64,000 nucleotides of DNA, taken from positions 372,001 to 436,000 of the forward strand of contig NZ_VDOR01000002.1 in assembly GCF_007666205.1 (NCBI RefSeq). The letters are read 5' to 3'. Below are positions 56,335 through 64,000 of the stretch, piece by piece (position 1 is the first letter of the stretch; the number at the start of each line of letters is the position of its first letter). The notes beneath the pieces were generated by a model that saw only the letters and a program-made list of their open reading frames with translations, had not been told where the DNA came from and did not search any database. Position numbers and translations under genes: made by a program. Source of the stretch: Kocuria palustris. GTDB taxonomy: Bacteria > Actinomycetota > Actinomycetes > Actinomycetales > Micrococcaceae.

Positions 56335-57789
56335 ATGACGACGACCACCACCCCGCAGACCGGTGTCGCGGACCGGGGGAGCTCAGCGAGCGGACCGGAG
56401 CGGGGCGGCGGCTCCGGGCCGGTCGCCTCCCGCGGCGTCCCGGCCGCGCAGCCGGGCGCGCAGCCGGGCGCGGCGCTGACCCCGCCGCGGGCCGGCGTGC
56501 GCTGCTATGTCGTGGACACCTCGGTCCTGCTCTCGGACCCCCGGGCCCTGCTGCGCTTCGCGGAGCACGACGTGGTCCTTCCGGTCATCGTGGTCACCGA
56601 GCTCGAGGCCAAGCGCCACGACCCGGAGCTGGGCTACTTCGCCCGCAAGTCCCTGCGGCTGCTGGACCAGCTGCGCGTGGAGCACGGCGGCCTGGACCGC
56701 CCCCTCCCGCTGGGCGAGGACGGCGGGCGGCTGATGATCGAGCTGAACCACGTCAGCGACACGGTCCTGCCGCTGAGCTTCCGGCTCAAGGACAACGACT
56801 CCCGCATCCTCGCGGTCGCCAAGAACCTGGCCGACGAGGGGCACGACGCCTGCGTGGTCTCCAAGGACCTGCCCATGCGCGTCAAGGCCTCGGCGCTGGG
56901 CCTGGCCGCCGACGAGTACCGGGGCGAGTGGATCGGCGGCGCCGAGGGCGAGTGGTCGGGCGTCGTCGAGCTCGACGTCGACGACGCCCTCGTGGGGCGC
57001 CTCTACGCCGATGAGGCCGTGCGGATCCCGGAGGCGCAGTCCCTGCCGGCCGGGACCGGGCTCGTCCTGCACTCCCACCGCGGCAGCGCCCTGGCCCGGG
57101 TCCGCGCGGACGGGACCTCCCGGGTCATCCGCGGGGACCGGGAGGTCTTCGGGCTCACGGGCCGCTCCGCCGAGCAGCGGATGGCCATCGACCTGCTGCT
57201 GGATCCGGAGGTCGGCATCGTCTCGCTCGGCGGGCGCGCCGGGACCGGCAAGTCGGCGCTGGCGCTGTGCGCCGGCCTGGAGGCGGTGCTCGAGCGCCAG
57301 GAGCATCGCCGGATCATCGTGTTCCGGCCGCTGCATGCGGTCGGCGGCCAGGAGCTGGGCTACCTCCCCGGCACCGAGGACGAGAAGATGAGCCCGTGGG
57401 GCCAGGCGGTCTACGACACGCTGGGCGCCGTGGTCTCGGACAACGCCATGGCCGAGATCGCGTCGCGGGGGCTCATCGAGGTCCTTCCGCTGACGCACAT
57501 CCGCGGCCGGTCCCTGCACGACTGCTGGGTCGTGGTCGACGAGGCGCAGTCGCTCGAGAAGAACGTGCTGCTCACGGTGCTCTCCCGCATCGGGCAGAAC
57601 TCGAAGGTTGTGCTCACCCACGACGTCGCCCAGCGGGACAACCTGCGGGTCGGGCGCCACGACGGCATCGCCGCCGTCGTCGAGGCGCTCAAGGGCCACG
57701 AGCTGTTCGGCCACGTCACGCTCACCCGCTCGGAGCGCTCGCCGATCGCGGCGCTGGTGACCGAGGTGCTCGAGCGCGCCGAGGTCTGA
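56335..57789 (+). CDS. phoH2: PIN-PhoH fusion protein (PhoH2)
   Basis: 484 residues. An Ala/Gly/Pro-rich first 50 residues, a PIN nuclease domain (about 55-190; [46 protein letters not shown]) and a C-terminal PhoH ATPase (about 250-480) with Walker [17 protein letters not shown], the Walker B-like [16 protein letters not shown] and [14 protein letters not shown]. Mycobacterial PhoH2 is an ATP-dependent RNA helicase and sequence-selective RNase. The ATG at 56335 is nine bases from AGGAGG; the one at 56326 abuts it and cannot use it. Same position relative to Rv1086 and fum as Rv1095. Confidence 0.9.
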   Translation: MTTTTTPQTGVADRGSSASGPERGGGSGPVASRGVPAAQPGAQPGAALTPPRAGVRCYVVDTSVLLSDPRALLRFAEHDVVLPVIVVTELEAKRHDPELGYFARKSLRLLDQLRVEHGGLDRPLPLGEDGGRLMIELNHVSDTVLPLSFRLKDNDSRILAVAKNLADEGHDACVVSKDLPMRVKASALGLAADEYRGEWIGGAEGEWSGVVELDVDDALVGRLYADEAVRIPEAQSLPAGTGLVLHSHRGSALARVRADGTSRVIRGDREVFGLTGRSAEQRMAIDLLLDPEVGIVSLGGRAGTGKSALALCAGLEAVLERQEHRRIIVFRPLHAVGGQELGYLPGTEDEKMSPWGQAVYDTLGAVVSDNAMAEIASRGLIEVLPLTHIRGRSLHDCWVVVDEAQSLEKNVLLTVLSRIGQNSKVVLTHDVAQRDNLRVGRHDGIAAVVEALKGHELFGHVTLTRSERSPIAALVTEVLERAEV

Positions 57790-57798
57790 GCGCGGGGC

Positions 57799-59238
57799 TC
57801 AGCTCCGGGCGCCGTCCTGCACCGCGTCCCGCTCGGCGCAGCGCGCCGCGCGGGGGCGCAGGGCGAGCCAGGCCCCGGCCAGGATCGAGGCGAGGATCGG
57901 GACGGTGCCCAGGCGCTCGAGAGCCGGCGGGCCGTTGAAGACGACTCCGGCACCGTGATCGCCCAGGTACTCCGCGGCCATGACCGAGGGGTTGTCGCCG
58001 AAGGCCACGACGAGCACGAGCCCCAGCAGCGCCGAGACCGCCCACTCCCATCCCGGCGCCTCCCGGGGCCGCTCGGGCACCAGGGCCAGCAGGAGGGGCA
58101 GGACCCAGACCCAGTGGTGCTCCCAGGAGATCGGGGAGATCAGCAGCATCACGAGCGCGCCCAGGACCGTCGCCGAGAACCGGTCGCCGGCCCGCGCGGT
58201 GCGCCGGATGCCCAGTCCGCCGAGCACGATGATCGCGACGACCAGCACGAGCCACAGCGGCGAGGCGAGGGACTCGGGCACGCCCCACATCTGCACGAGC
58301 CCGTTGAGCGACTGGTTGCCGATGCGGCCGTCGTCGCCCACGCGGCCCGTGGACCACAGCTGGACGGTGAAGTAGTCGAGCACCTCGCGGGGCAGGACCA
58401 GCGCGGCGCCCAGGATCGACACGGCCACGCCGACGAGCATGCCCAGGATCGTGCGCCACTGTCCCTGCACGAGGGGGACCAGCCCCATGGCCGCGGGAGT
58501 CACCTTGATCCCGGAGGCCAGGCCCGTGAGGAAGCCCGTTCCGGTGCCGCCGGCCCGCCGCCGGCCGAGATCGGCCAGGATCAGCACTGCCAGCAGGAGG
58601 TTGATCTGCCCGAAGACGTAGGTGAACCACACCGGATACAGCTCCCACGCCAGCCCGAGCACGGCCGCGTAGCCCAGCAGGGTGGGGACGGGACGGATGA
58701 GGAACCAGCGGCGGGAGAACGGGGCCAGGCGCAGGGCGACGCCGGCGAAGGCCAGCAGCAGCACGCCGTTGGCGATCCGCATGGCGGACCAGGCCTGCTC
58801 GAGCCCCATCCCGCCCAGGGGGTAGAACAGCAGGGCCGCGGCCGGCGGGTAGGTGAAGGGCAGCTCCAGCGCTCCGGCCTCGACGAGGCTCGGGGCGTAG
58901 AGGTCGTCCGCCTCCGGGTTCAGGCCGTGCAGCACCTGGGCCGCGCGCCAGTAGACCTTCATGTCCAGGCCGGCGCTGTCCTGCTGGCCGTAGGCGAAGA
59001 CCAGGAACAGAGCGCCGAGCACGACGAGGCCGCCCCACATGAGCAGGCGGGTGCTCGTGGGCACGGCCCGCCGGGCCGCCTCCTCGCGCTCGGCCTCCCG
59101 GGCCAGGCCGTCGCGCAGCTCGGGGCGCAGCCAGCGCTGCCCGGGCCGCGGGGCGGTGCCCGTCGCGCCCGCCGCCGGGGACGCTCCGGGGGTCTCGTCG
59201 GGAAGGGCGGAGGCGGCGGAGGATCCGGCAGGGGGCAT
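57799..59238 (-). CDS. Glycosyltransferase family 87 (DUF2029) membrane protein
   Basis: 479 residues with about ten to twelve membrane segments after a 65-residue cytoplasmic N-terminus. QDSAGLDMKVYWRAAQVLHG and ELPFTYPPAAALLFYPLG are typical of GT87 polyprenyl-phosphate-mannose-dependent alpha-mannosyltransferases that build lipomannan or related glycans; SGIKVTPAAMGLVPLV and PISWEHHWVWVLPLLLA are further family marks. Acceptor unknown. Weak ribosome binding site (GAAAG). Convergent with phoH2. Confidence 0.85.
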   Translation of the reverse strand: MPPAGSSAASALPDETPGASPAAGATGTAPRPGQRWLRPELRDGLAREAEREEAARRAVPTSTRLLMWGGLVVLGALFLVFAYGQQDSAGLDMKVYWRAAQVLHGLNPEADDLYAPSLVEAGALELPFTYPPAAALLFYPLGGMGLEQAWSAMRIANGVLLLAFAGVALRLAPFSRRWFLIRPVPTLLGYAAVLGLAWELYPVWFTYVFGQINLLLAVLILADLGRRRAGGTGTGFLTGLASGIKVTPAAMGLVPLVQGQWRTILGMLVGVAVSILGAALVLPREVLDYFTVQLWSTGRVGDDGRIGNQSLNGLVQMWGVPESLASPLWLVLVVAIIVLGGLGIRRTARAGDRFSATVLGALVMLLISPISWEHHWVWVLPLLLALVPERPREAPGWEWAVSALLGLVLVVAFGDNPSVMAAEYLGDHGAGVVFNGPPALERLGTVPILASILAGAWLALRPRAARCAERDAVQDGARS

Positions 59239-59309
59239 GGGCGGCGGCTTTCGACGGGAGCTCCGGCGCGGGGCCGAGGACTGGGAGGCGGGCGGGGCGG
59301 ACTGGGGGC

Positions 59310-60071
59310 TCAGCCCCCGACCGTCCACGGTAGGTGCTCGGAGACGTCCGTCAGCCGGAAGGACACGGGGGTGAACAGGTCGTCGTTGAGGTAGTCGTCG
59401 ACCGCCTCGATGCGCAGCCGATGGCCGGTCCCGCGCTGCGGGCCCTCGAGGACCTCCGAGCGGGTGCAGATGCCGGTGCGCTCGTCGATGCGCACCCTCG
59501 TCGCGGCCGGTGCGAGCGGGTGCCCGGGCTCCACCGGGCGGTAGCCCACGAGCGGGCGGGCGACGGCCTCGCGCACGGCCCGGCCGTCCTCGTCGACCGA
59601 GGAGGTGATCCCGCTGAGCGCGGCCGGAGCGCGCTCGGCGAGGTAGAGCGGCTGCGGGGCGTCGCCGGCGAGCTCTACGGGGTCCAGGACGGCCTGCCAG
59701 CGGCCGCCGCCGAAGACGGGGTCCCCGTAGGCCGCCTCGGGGCGGCGCTCCACGAGCCCGAAGCGGGTGTAGACGGGGCTGACCAGGCGCGGGGGCACGA
59801 GCCAGGAGACGGGCCGGGAGGAGACGTAGAAGTCGTCGCGGGAGCGGGTGAGATCCGTGGCGGTGTACAGCGCCGAGCCGTCGAGGGACTCCACGCGCAG
59901 GTCCTCCGGCCTGCGGATCCAGCAGCGCACGGGGGCGGTCTCCGGGCCGATCCACTGCAGCGTGAAGCGCACCGTCTCCCACCGCCATGGAGAGGACCGG
60001 CACAGCGCGGCGAACTCCGCGGGGTCGGTGGCCGGGGCCTGGCGGGGCCGGCCGTGCGATGACGCGCTCAT
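59310..60071 (-). CDS. Protein of unknown function, LolA/RseB-like fold suspected
   Basis: 253 residues, no signal peptide or membrane helix seen. Beta-rich with segments such as VRFTLQWIGPETAPVRCW, DLRVESLDGSALYT, and VRIDERTGICTRSEVLEG near the end. That last pattern, a strand with Asp and a turn followed by long strands, recalls the LolA/RseB lipoprotein-carrier fold, but I cannot confirm a family. ATG set by TACCAT six bases upstream. Encoded between a mannosyltransferase and a prepilin peptidase, neither of which explains it. Confidence 0.6.
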   Translation of the reverse strand: MSASSHGRPRQAPATDPAEFAALCRSSPWRWETVRFTLQWIGPETAPVRCWIRRPEDLRVESLDGSALYTATDLTRSRDDFYVSSRPVSWLVPPRLVSPVYTRFGLVERRPEAAYGDPVFGGGRWQAVLDPVELAGDAPQPLYLAERAPAALSGITSSVDEDGRAVREAVARPLVGYRPVEPGHPLAPAATRVRIDERTGICTRSEVLEGPQRGTGHRLRIEAVDDYLNDDLFTPVSFRLTDVSEHLPWTVGG

Positions 60072-60077
60072 GCCGCC

Positions 60078-60083
60078 ATGGTA
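60078..60083 (-). promoter_or_regulatory. -10 box, leaderless start of unknown protein
   Basis: TACCAT on the minus strand, six bases before ATG 60071. Confidence 0.5.
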
Positions 60084-60149
60084 GGGGGACGCGACGTCGC
60101 CGCTGTCCACACAGGCGCGGTCGTCGTCCCGCCGGGGCCGGTCCTGGGC

Positions 60150-60155
60150 TAGCTT
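60150..60155 (+). promoter_or_regulatory. -10 box, leaderless start of A24 peptidase
   Basis: TAGCTT, six bases before ATG 60162. Confidence 0.55.
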
Positions 60156-60161
60156 CCCCTC

Positions 60162-60671
60162 ATGGGGGAGATCCTGGGACGGGGACTCGAGGCGGGGACG
60201 GCGGGGTGGGCCGCGGCCATGCTCGTGCTGCTCACCCTCGGGACGCTGGCGGTCATCGGCGCCTGGCTCGTCGTCGTGGACCTGCGGGACCACCGGCTGC
60301 CCGGCGACGTCGTGCGCACGGTGTGGGCCGCCAGCGCGCTCGCCCTGTCGGGGGCGGCCCTGCTGGCGGATCAGCCGCAGCGCATCCCGGGCATGGTCCT
60401 GGGCTCGATCGCCCTGTGGGCGCTGTACTGGCTGCTGCGCCGCGGCTCCGGAGGAGCCCTCGGGCGCGGCGACGTCCGGCTGGCCGGGCTCGTGGGCACC
60501 GTCCTGGGCTTCGACTCCGCGTGGCACGTCCTGTGGGGCACCGCGCTGGCCTTCGCCCTCGGCGGCGCGGCCGCGATCGTCGTGCTGATCCGCGGCGGCG
60601 AGCTGCAGACGCGGATCCCCTTCGGCCCGCCCATGATCGGGGGAGCGGCCGCGGCGCTGGCTCTGCTCTGA
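60162..60671 (+). CDS. A24 prepilin peptidase (CpaA/TadV-like)
   Basis: Aspartic membrane protease of the type IV prepilin family, short form without the methylase domain, 169 residues with about five helices. Both catalytic Asp motifs are present: VVVDLRDHRLPGDVV and ALGRGDVRLAGLVG (GxGD). Normally it processes Flp or pseudopilin precursors, but no pilin or tad gene is adjacent. The SAF/CpaB-like gene 20 kb away could belong to the same pathway; that is inference. Confidence 0.82.
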   Translation: MGEILGRGLEAGTAGWAAAMLVLLTLGTLAVIGAWLVVVDLRDHRLPGDVVRTVWAASALALSGAALLADQPQRIPGMVLGSIALWALYWLLRRGSGGALGRGDVRLAGLVGTVLGFDSAWHVLWGTALAFALGGAAAIVVLIRGGELQTRIPFGPPMIGGAAAALALL

Positions 60672-60803
60672 TGCGCCGCCGGCCGCACGCCGACGGCGTC
60701 GGTGCCGCCCCAGCCGCCCCCGGTCGCCCGGGGCGCGGCCACGCGGGACCGGACCGCTCTGTGACAGGCTGGAGGCCCCTGCGGAAGCTGCGAGGAGGCG
60801 CCC

Positions 60804-61322
60804 ATGACCACGCCCGAGTACATCCTGTCCCTGCGCGAGCGGATCGGCCACGACCTGCTCTGGCTGCCCGGGGCGACCGCCGTGGTGCTCCACGAGGGCC
60901 GGATCCTGCTGGGGCGGCGCTCGGACAACGGGAACTGGGCGCCCATCACCGGCATCGTCGACCCCGGCGAGGAGCCTGCGGCCACCGCGGTGCGCGAATG
61001 CGAGGAGGAGGCCGGGGTGGTCTGCGAGGTCGAGGGCCTGGCCGCGGTGAAGGCAGGGGGAGAGGTCGTGTTCCCCAACGGCGATCGCTGCCGCTTCCTG
61101 GACCACACGTTCCGGTGCCGCTACGTCAGTGGCACGGCGCGGGTCAACGACGACGAGTCCACGGAGATGGCCTGGTTCGATCTCGAGGACATGCCGTCCC
61201 TGCGCCCCGATCTCCTGCGGCGCGTTCGGGCCGCCCTTGATTTCGACGGCACCACGCAGTTCTCCACCGATCCCGGGCCGTCGCAGGACCCCACGGGCGC
61301 GCACGAGCCGCCCCGCTCCTGA
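60804..61322 (+). CDS. NUDIX hydrolase
   Basis: 172 residues; GAGGAGG upstream of the ATG. The complete Nudix box (G-x5-E-x7-REUxEExGU) reads GIVDPGEEPAATAVRECEEE then AGV. N-terminal ILSLRERIGHDLLWLPGATA and C-terminal DLEDMPSLRPDLLRRV fit the actinobacterial MutT-like group that removes damaged or signalling nucleoside diphosphate derivatives. Substrate unknown. CAGGCT at about 60764 may be a -10. Confidence 0.87.
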   Translation: MTTPEYILSLRERIGHDLLWLPGATAVVLHEGRILLGRRSDNGNWAPITGIVDPGEEPAATAVRECEEEAGVVCEVEGLAAVKAGGEVVFPNGDRCRFLDHTFRCRYVSGTARVNDDESTEMAWFDLEDMPSLRPDLLRRVRAALDFDGTTQFSTDPGPSQDPTGAHEPPRS

Positions 61323-61376
61323 CCGGGGGCGGCCCGGGGGCCGGCTCGCGGCGGGCGACGGCACCCGCCCCGCCTG

Positions 61377-61397
61377 CGACCGGCCGATTCCGCACCG
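61377..61397. repeat. Degenerate third arm of the palindromic repeat
   Basis: A 21-base stretch matching the complement of 61442-61462 at 19 positions, 14 bases before the palindrome. It suggests a repeat element with more than one copy or a decayed duplication. Confidence 0.55.
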
Positions 61398-61411
61398 CTT
61401 CTGCATCGAGA

Positions 61412-61457
61412 GGCCGAATCCTCACCGTTTCAGCGCTGAATCGGTGAGGATTCGGCC
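61412..61457. repeat. 46-base near-perfect palindrome (REP-like)
   Basis: Arms of 23 bases with one mismatch and no spacer; outer arm GGCCGAATCCTCACCG, centre TTCAGCGCTGAA. It is noticeably richer in A and T than its surroundings. It lies between convergent NUDIX and poxB genes, so it may act as a bidirectional terminator, a REP/MITE-type element or a protein-binding site. Confidence 0.75.
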
Positions 61458-61497
61458 GGTCGAGGCGCGCGGCGGCATCGGCACCGCCCGCGTCGGG

Positions 61498-63243
61498 TCA
61501 CCGCAGGGCGTTGACGTTGCGCAGGTTCGACCGCGCCATCGAGACGGCCTCGCCGGCGCCGCCGTTCATCACGACCTTGCTGATCGCGGTCGCGAAGCCG
61601 AAGACCTGGTCCGAGGAGATCTGCGGGGGCATCGACAGCGCGTTGGGATCGGTGATGATCTCCACGAGCGAGGGGCCCCGGTGCGCCAGCGCCTCCTTGA
61701 GGGCGCCCTCGACGTCCTTGGCCCTGGTCACGCGGCGGGACTGGAATCCCATGGCCGCGGCGACCTGCGAGAAGTCCGTGTCCGGGACGTCCACGCCGAA
61801 GTCGGGCTGCCCGTCCACGAGCTGCTCGAGCTTGACCATGCCGAGCGTGGAGTTGTTGAACAGCACGACGGTCAGCGGCAGCCGGTAGCTGGCGGCCGTG
61901 ATCAGCTCGCCCAGCAGCATGGACAGGCCGCCGTCGCCGGACATCGAGATGATCTGGCGGTCCGGGTAGGCCATCTGGGCGCCGATCGCGTGCGGCAGGG
62001 CGTTGGCCATGGTGCCGTGCTTGAACGAGCCGATGACCCGGCGGGTGCCCAGCGGGCGGATGTAGCGGGCCTGCCAGACATTCGTCATGCCGGTGTCGGC
62101 CGTGAAGACGGCGTCGTCGGCGGCGACCTGGTCCAGGACGCTGGCCACGTACTCCGGGTGGATCGGGCTGAGGCGCTTCACATTGCGGGTGTAGGCGCCC
62201 ACGGCGTGGTTCATGATCCGGTCGTGGCGCTTGAGGGTCTTCTTCAGGAAGGACCGATTGCGCTTGCGCTTGAGCAGCGGCAGCAGGCCCTCGACCGTCG
62301 GCAGGGTGTCGCCGTGGACCGGGTAGTCGACCTGCGTGCGGCGCCCGAGGACGGACGCGTCGCGGTCGACCTGGATGGTCAGGGTGTCGGGCAGGAACTG
62401 GTCGTACGGGAAGTCCGTGCCGAGCATGACCATGACATCGGCGTCCTCCATGCCCTCGGCGGCCGCGCCGTAGCCGAGCAGCCCGGTCATGCCGACGTCG
62501 AAGGGGTTGTCGAACTGGATCGCATCCTTGCCGCGCAGCGAGTGCCCGATCGGGGCGCCCAGCACGTCGGCGAGCTCGATGACCGCGTCGTGGGCGTCGC
62601 GGACGCCGTCGCCCACGAACAGCGCGACGTTGTCGGCCTTGTTGAGGACCCCGGCCAGCTCGGCCAGGCATGCGGTGTCCGGGACGACGCTGGCGCCCAT
62701 GACCGGCTTCCACTCGGGGGCCTCGGCGGTGGCCTCGAGGTCGGCGACGTCGCCGGGCAGGGTCACGACGGACACGCCGTGCAGGGTGGTCGCCTTCTGG
62801 ATGGCCGAGCGCACCACGCGCGGGGACTGGTCCGTGGTCGAGATCATCTCCGAGTAGACGGAGCACTCGTTGAACAGGCGGTCCGGGTGGGTCTCCTGGA
62901 AGAACGACTGTCCGATCTGCGAGGACGGGATGTGCGAGGCGATCGCCAGGACCGGGGCGCCCGAGCGCTGGGCGTCGTACAGCCCGTTGATGAGGTGCAG
63001 GTTGCCCGGGCCGCACGAGCCGGCGCACACGGCGAGCTCGCCGGTGAGCTGGGCATCGGCGGCCGCAGCCAGTGCGGCGCCCTCCTCGTGGCGGACGTGG
63101 ATCCAGTCGATGCCGCCGCGGGCCGCACCGCCGGTGCGGCGCACGGCGTCGACCACGGGGTTGAGGCTGTCGCCCACGATCCCGTAGATCCGGCGCACGC
63201 CGGCCTGCTGGAGCTGGGCCACGATCTGGTCTGCGAGCTTCAC
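61498..63243 (-). CDS. poxB: Pyruvate dehydrogenase (quinone), PoxB/Pqo
   Basis: Thiamine-diphosphate flavoenzyme that decarboxylates pyruvate to acetate and passes electrons to membrane quinone. 581 residues; GTG (KLADQIVAQLQQAGVRRIYG) with AGGAGG upstream. N-terminal TPP domain with catalytic Glu in VRHEEGAALAAAAD, central FAD domain, and TPP motif ISMSGDGGLSMLLGELITAA followed by FNNSTLGMVKLEQ. C-terminal residues (MARSNLRNVNALR) could be the membrane-attachment helix. Acetolactate synthase is less likely given the motif details. Confidence 0.88.
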   Translation of the reverse strand: MKLADQIVAQLQQAGVRRIYGIVGDSLNPVVDAVRRTGGAARGGIDWIHVRHEEGAALAAAADAQLTGELAVCAGSCGPGNLHLINGLYDAQRSGAPVLAIASHIPSSQIGQSFFQETHPDRLFNECSVYSEMISTTDQSPRVVRSAIQKATTLHGVSVVTLPGDVADLEATAEAPEWKPVMGASVVPDTACLAELAGVLNKADNVALFVGDGVRDAHDAVIELADVLGAPIGHSLRGKDAIQFDNPFDVGMTGLLGYGAAAEGMEDADVMVMLGTDFPYDQFLPDTLTIQVDRDASVLGRRTQVDYPVHGDTLPTVEGLLPLLKRKRNRSFLKKTLKRHDRIMNHAVGAYTRNVKRLSPIHPEYVASVLDQVAADDAVFTADTGMTNVWQARYIRPLGTRRVIGSFKHGTMANALPHAIGAQMAYPDRQIISMSGDGGLSMLLGELITAASYRLPLTVVLFNNSTLGMVKLEQLVDGQPDFGVDVPDTDFSQVAAAMGFQSRRVTRAKDVEGALKEALAHRGPSLVEIITDPNALSMPPQISSDQVFGFATAISKVVMNGGAGEAVSMARSNLRNVNALR

Positions 63244-63371
63244 ATGTCCTCCTGAGGTGCGCGGATCGACGCCTGCGATCCGCGCGGTCGATGGAATGCC
63301 GTCATCGTAAGCACGCGAGCGGTCCGCGCAGGGCGCATCGTGAGGCGGACGACATCACGCTGAGAGCGGAC
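63244..63371. promoter_or_regulatory. poxB leader region
   Basis: Contains TACGAT (63304-63309, minus), a possible -10, and a leader of about 55 bases with AGGAGG just before GTG. No operator recognised. Confidence 0.35.
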
Positions 63372-63412
63372 GACGACGGCCGCCCCCGCGGTCGGCGGAG
63401 GCGGCCGTCGTC
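63372..63412 (-). terminator. Terminator after fumC
   Basis: Stem GACGACGGCCGCC and its complement with a 15-base loop, 32 bases past the fumarase stop. Confidence 0.7.
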
Positions 63413-63443
63413 GGCCCCGGGTCGGACCCGGATCAGCGGGCGA

Positions 63444-64000
63444 TCACCGGTAGCGGCCGATCATCGTGGTGACGTCCAGGGCGGCGTCGAGCTGCTCCTC
63501 GGTGAGCTTCTCGCCGTCGACGTAGCCGAGCTCGACGGCGGCCTCGCGCACGGTGACCTTGTTCGCCACGGCGTGCTTGGCGATCTTGGCGGCGGACTCG
63601 TAGCCGATGGCCTTGTTCAGCGGGGTGACGATCGAGGGGGAGGCCTCGGCCAGGAAGCGGCAGCGGTCCTCGTTGGCGGTGAGGCCGTCGATCATCTTCT
63701 CGGCCATGACGGTCGAGGTGTTGGCCAGCAGGCGGATCGACTCGAGCAGGTTGGCCGCCATGACCGGGATGCCGACGTTGAGCTCGAAGGCGCCGTTGGT
63801 CGAGGACAGCGAGACGGTCGTGTCGTTGCCGATGACCTGGGCGGCGACCTGGATCGCCGCCTCGCAGATCACGGGATTGACCTTGCCGGGCATGATCGAG
63901 GAGCCGGGCTGCAGGTCGGGGATCGCGATCTCGCCGAGCCCGGTGTTGGGCCCGGAGCCCATCCAGCGCAGGTCGTTGCAGATCTTCATGTAGGAGTACG
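63444..64000 (-). CDS. fumC: Class II fumarate hydratase FumC, N-terminal part outside window
   Basis: Interconverts fumarate and malate in the TCA cycle. Only the C-terminal 184 or so residues are in the window; the frame is open to the right edge ([18 protein letters not shown]). The family signature [17 protein letters not shown] with the catalytic Ser loop is present, as is the C-terminal domain ending VTTMIGRYR. Corresponds by order to Rv1098c. Confidence 0.95.
   Translation of the reverse strand, partial: YSYMKICNDLRWMGSGPNTGLGEIAIPDLQPGSSIMPGKVNPVICEAAIQVAAQVIGNDTTVSLSSTNGAFELNVGIPVMAANLLESIRLLANTSTVMAEKMIDGLTANEDRCRFLAEASPSIVTPLNKAIGYESAAKIAKHAVANKVTVREAAVELGYVDGEKLTEEQLDAALDVTTMIGRYR

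Noticed and set aside
56208-57014. Plus-strand frame overlapping the start of phoH2, considered as a PhoAT-like antitoxin
   Set aside because: Mycobacteria have a small phoAT gene overlapping phoH2, but this frame runs 268 codons in a shadow frame with Arg/Gly/Pro composition and no ribosome binding site.
61498-63243. Acetolactate synthase (ilvB) as identity of the TPP enzyme
   Set aside because: No small subunit gene next to it, and the length, N-terminus and C-terminal helix fit pyruvate:quinone oxidoreductase better; still a homology judgement by eye.

Overview
This is a very GC-rich window (roughly 70% or more by eye, codon third positions almost all G or C) from an actinomycete chromosome. 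Mycothiol genes (mshA, mca), paired guaB/guaB3, DUF4307 and DUF3817 proteins, a short-chain Rv1086-type Z-prenyl synthase and a PIN-PhoH protein are all actinobacterial markers. Gene content and order (SURF1-DUF3817-guaA; FmdB and 5-FTHF cyclo-ligase beside galU) suggest Micrococcales, probably Micrococcaceae (Kocuria/Micrococcus/Nesterenkonia-like). I could not test the genus. No rRNA, tRNA, insertion sequence, prophage or CRISPR array was seen. It looks like core chromosome.

Layout. (1) 1-6.2 kb: alpha-glucan to trehalose conversion, glgX (cut by the left edge)-treY-treZ. (2) 6.2-9.6 kb: an aldo/keto reductase, a phosphatase-like protein and mshA. (3) 9.7-15.6 kb: alr-tsaE-M20 amidohydrolase-tsaB-rimI-tsaD, the t6A tRNA-modification set with cell-wall and ribosomal-protein acetylation genes. 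(4) 15.6-19.7 kb: GCS2 carboxylate-amine ligase, GH3 lipoprotein, THUMP-like methyltransferase. (5) 19.8-23.6 kb: a four-gene siderophore ABC importer behind a DtxR/IdeR-like operator. (6) 24-26.1 kb: groES-groEL under a sigma-70-type promoter and a CIRCE-like operator, with a long hairpin between the two genes. (7) 26.4-34.8 kb: acyltransferase, guaB, guaB3, SURF1, DUF3817 protein, guaA. (8) 34.9-39.4 kb: a 1404-residue DUF4011-type helicase/nuclease homologue whose catalytic motifs look decayed, plus a 77-residue partner. (9) 39.4-50 kb: SAF protein, FmdB, 5-FTHF cyclo-ligase, galU, GNAT, a SepX/GlpR-like membrane protein, CYTH-CHAD protein, BI-1 protein, nitroreductase, AI-2E transporter. 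(10) 50-64 kb: ilvA, greA, DUF4307, mca, small membrane protein, hemolysin III, Z-prenyl synthase, phoH2, GT87, a LolA-like unknown, A24 peptidase, NUDIX, poxB and fumC (cut by the right edge). From greA to fumC the order follows Mycobacterium tuberculosis Rv1080c-Rv1098c, as I remember it.

Regulation visible in sequence: 17 genes have a TANNNT-like -10 box exactly 6 or 7 bases before the start codon and no Shine-Dalgarno sequence, which predicts leaderless mRNAs. Genes with leaders (guaB, ilvA, mca, greA, fmdB) have the same box farther upstream and usually a ribosome binding site. Perfect GC-rich hairpins mark many gene ends.

The most interesting items are the decayed giant helicase/nuclease homologue next to guaA, the leaderless promoter set, the groES-groEL intercistronic hairpin, the palindromic repeat near 61.4 kb, the Lys/Gly linker in the CYTH-CHAD protein, and the galU-GNAT-SepX locus lacking glp/moeA. 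I found no clear multi-gene defence or secretion system.
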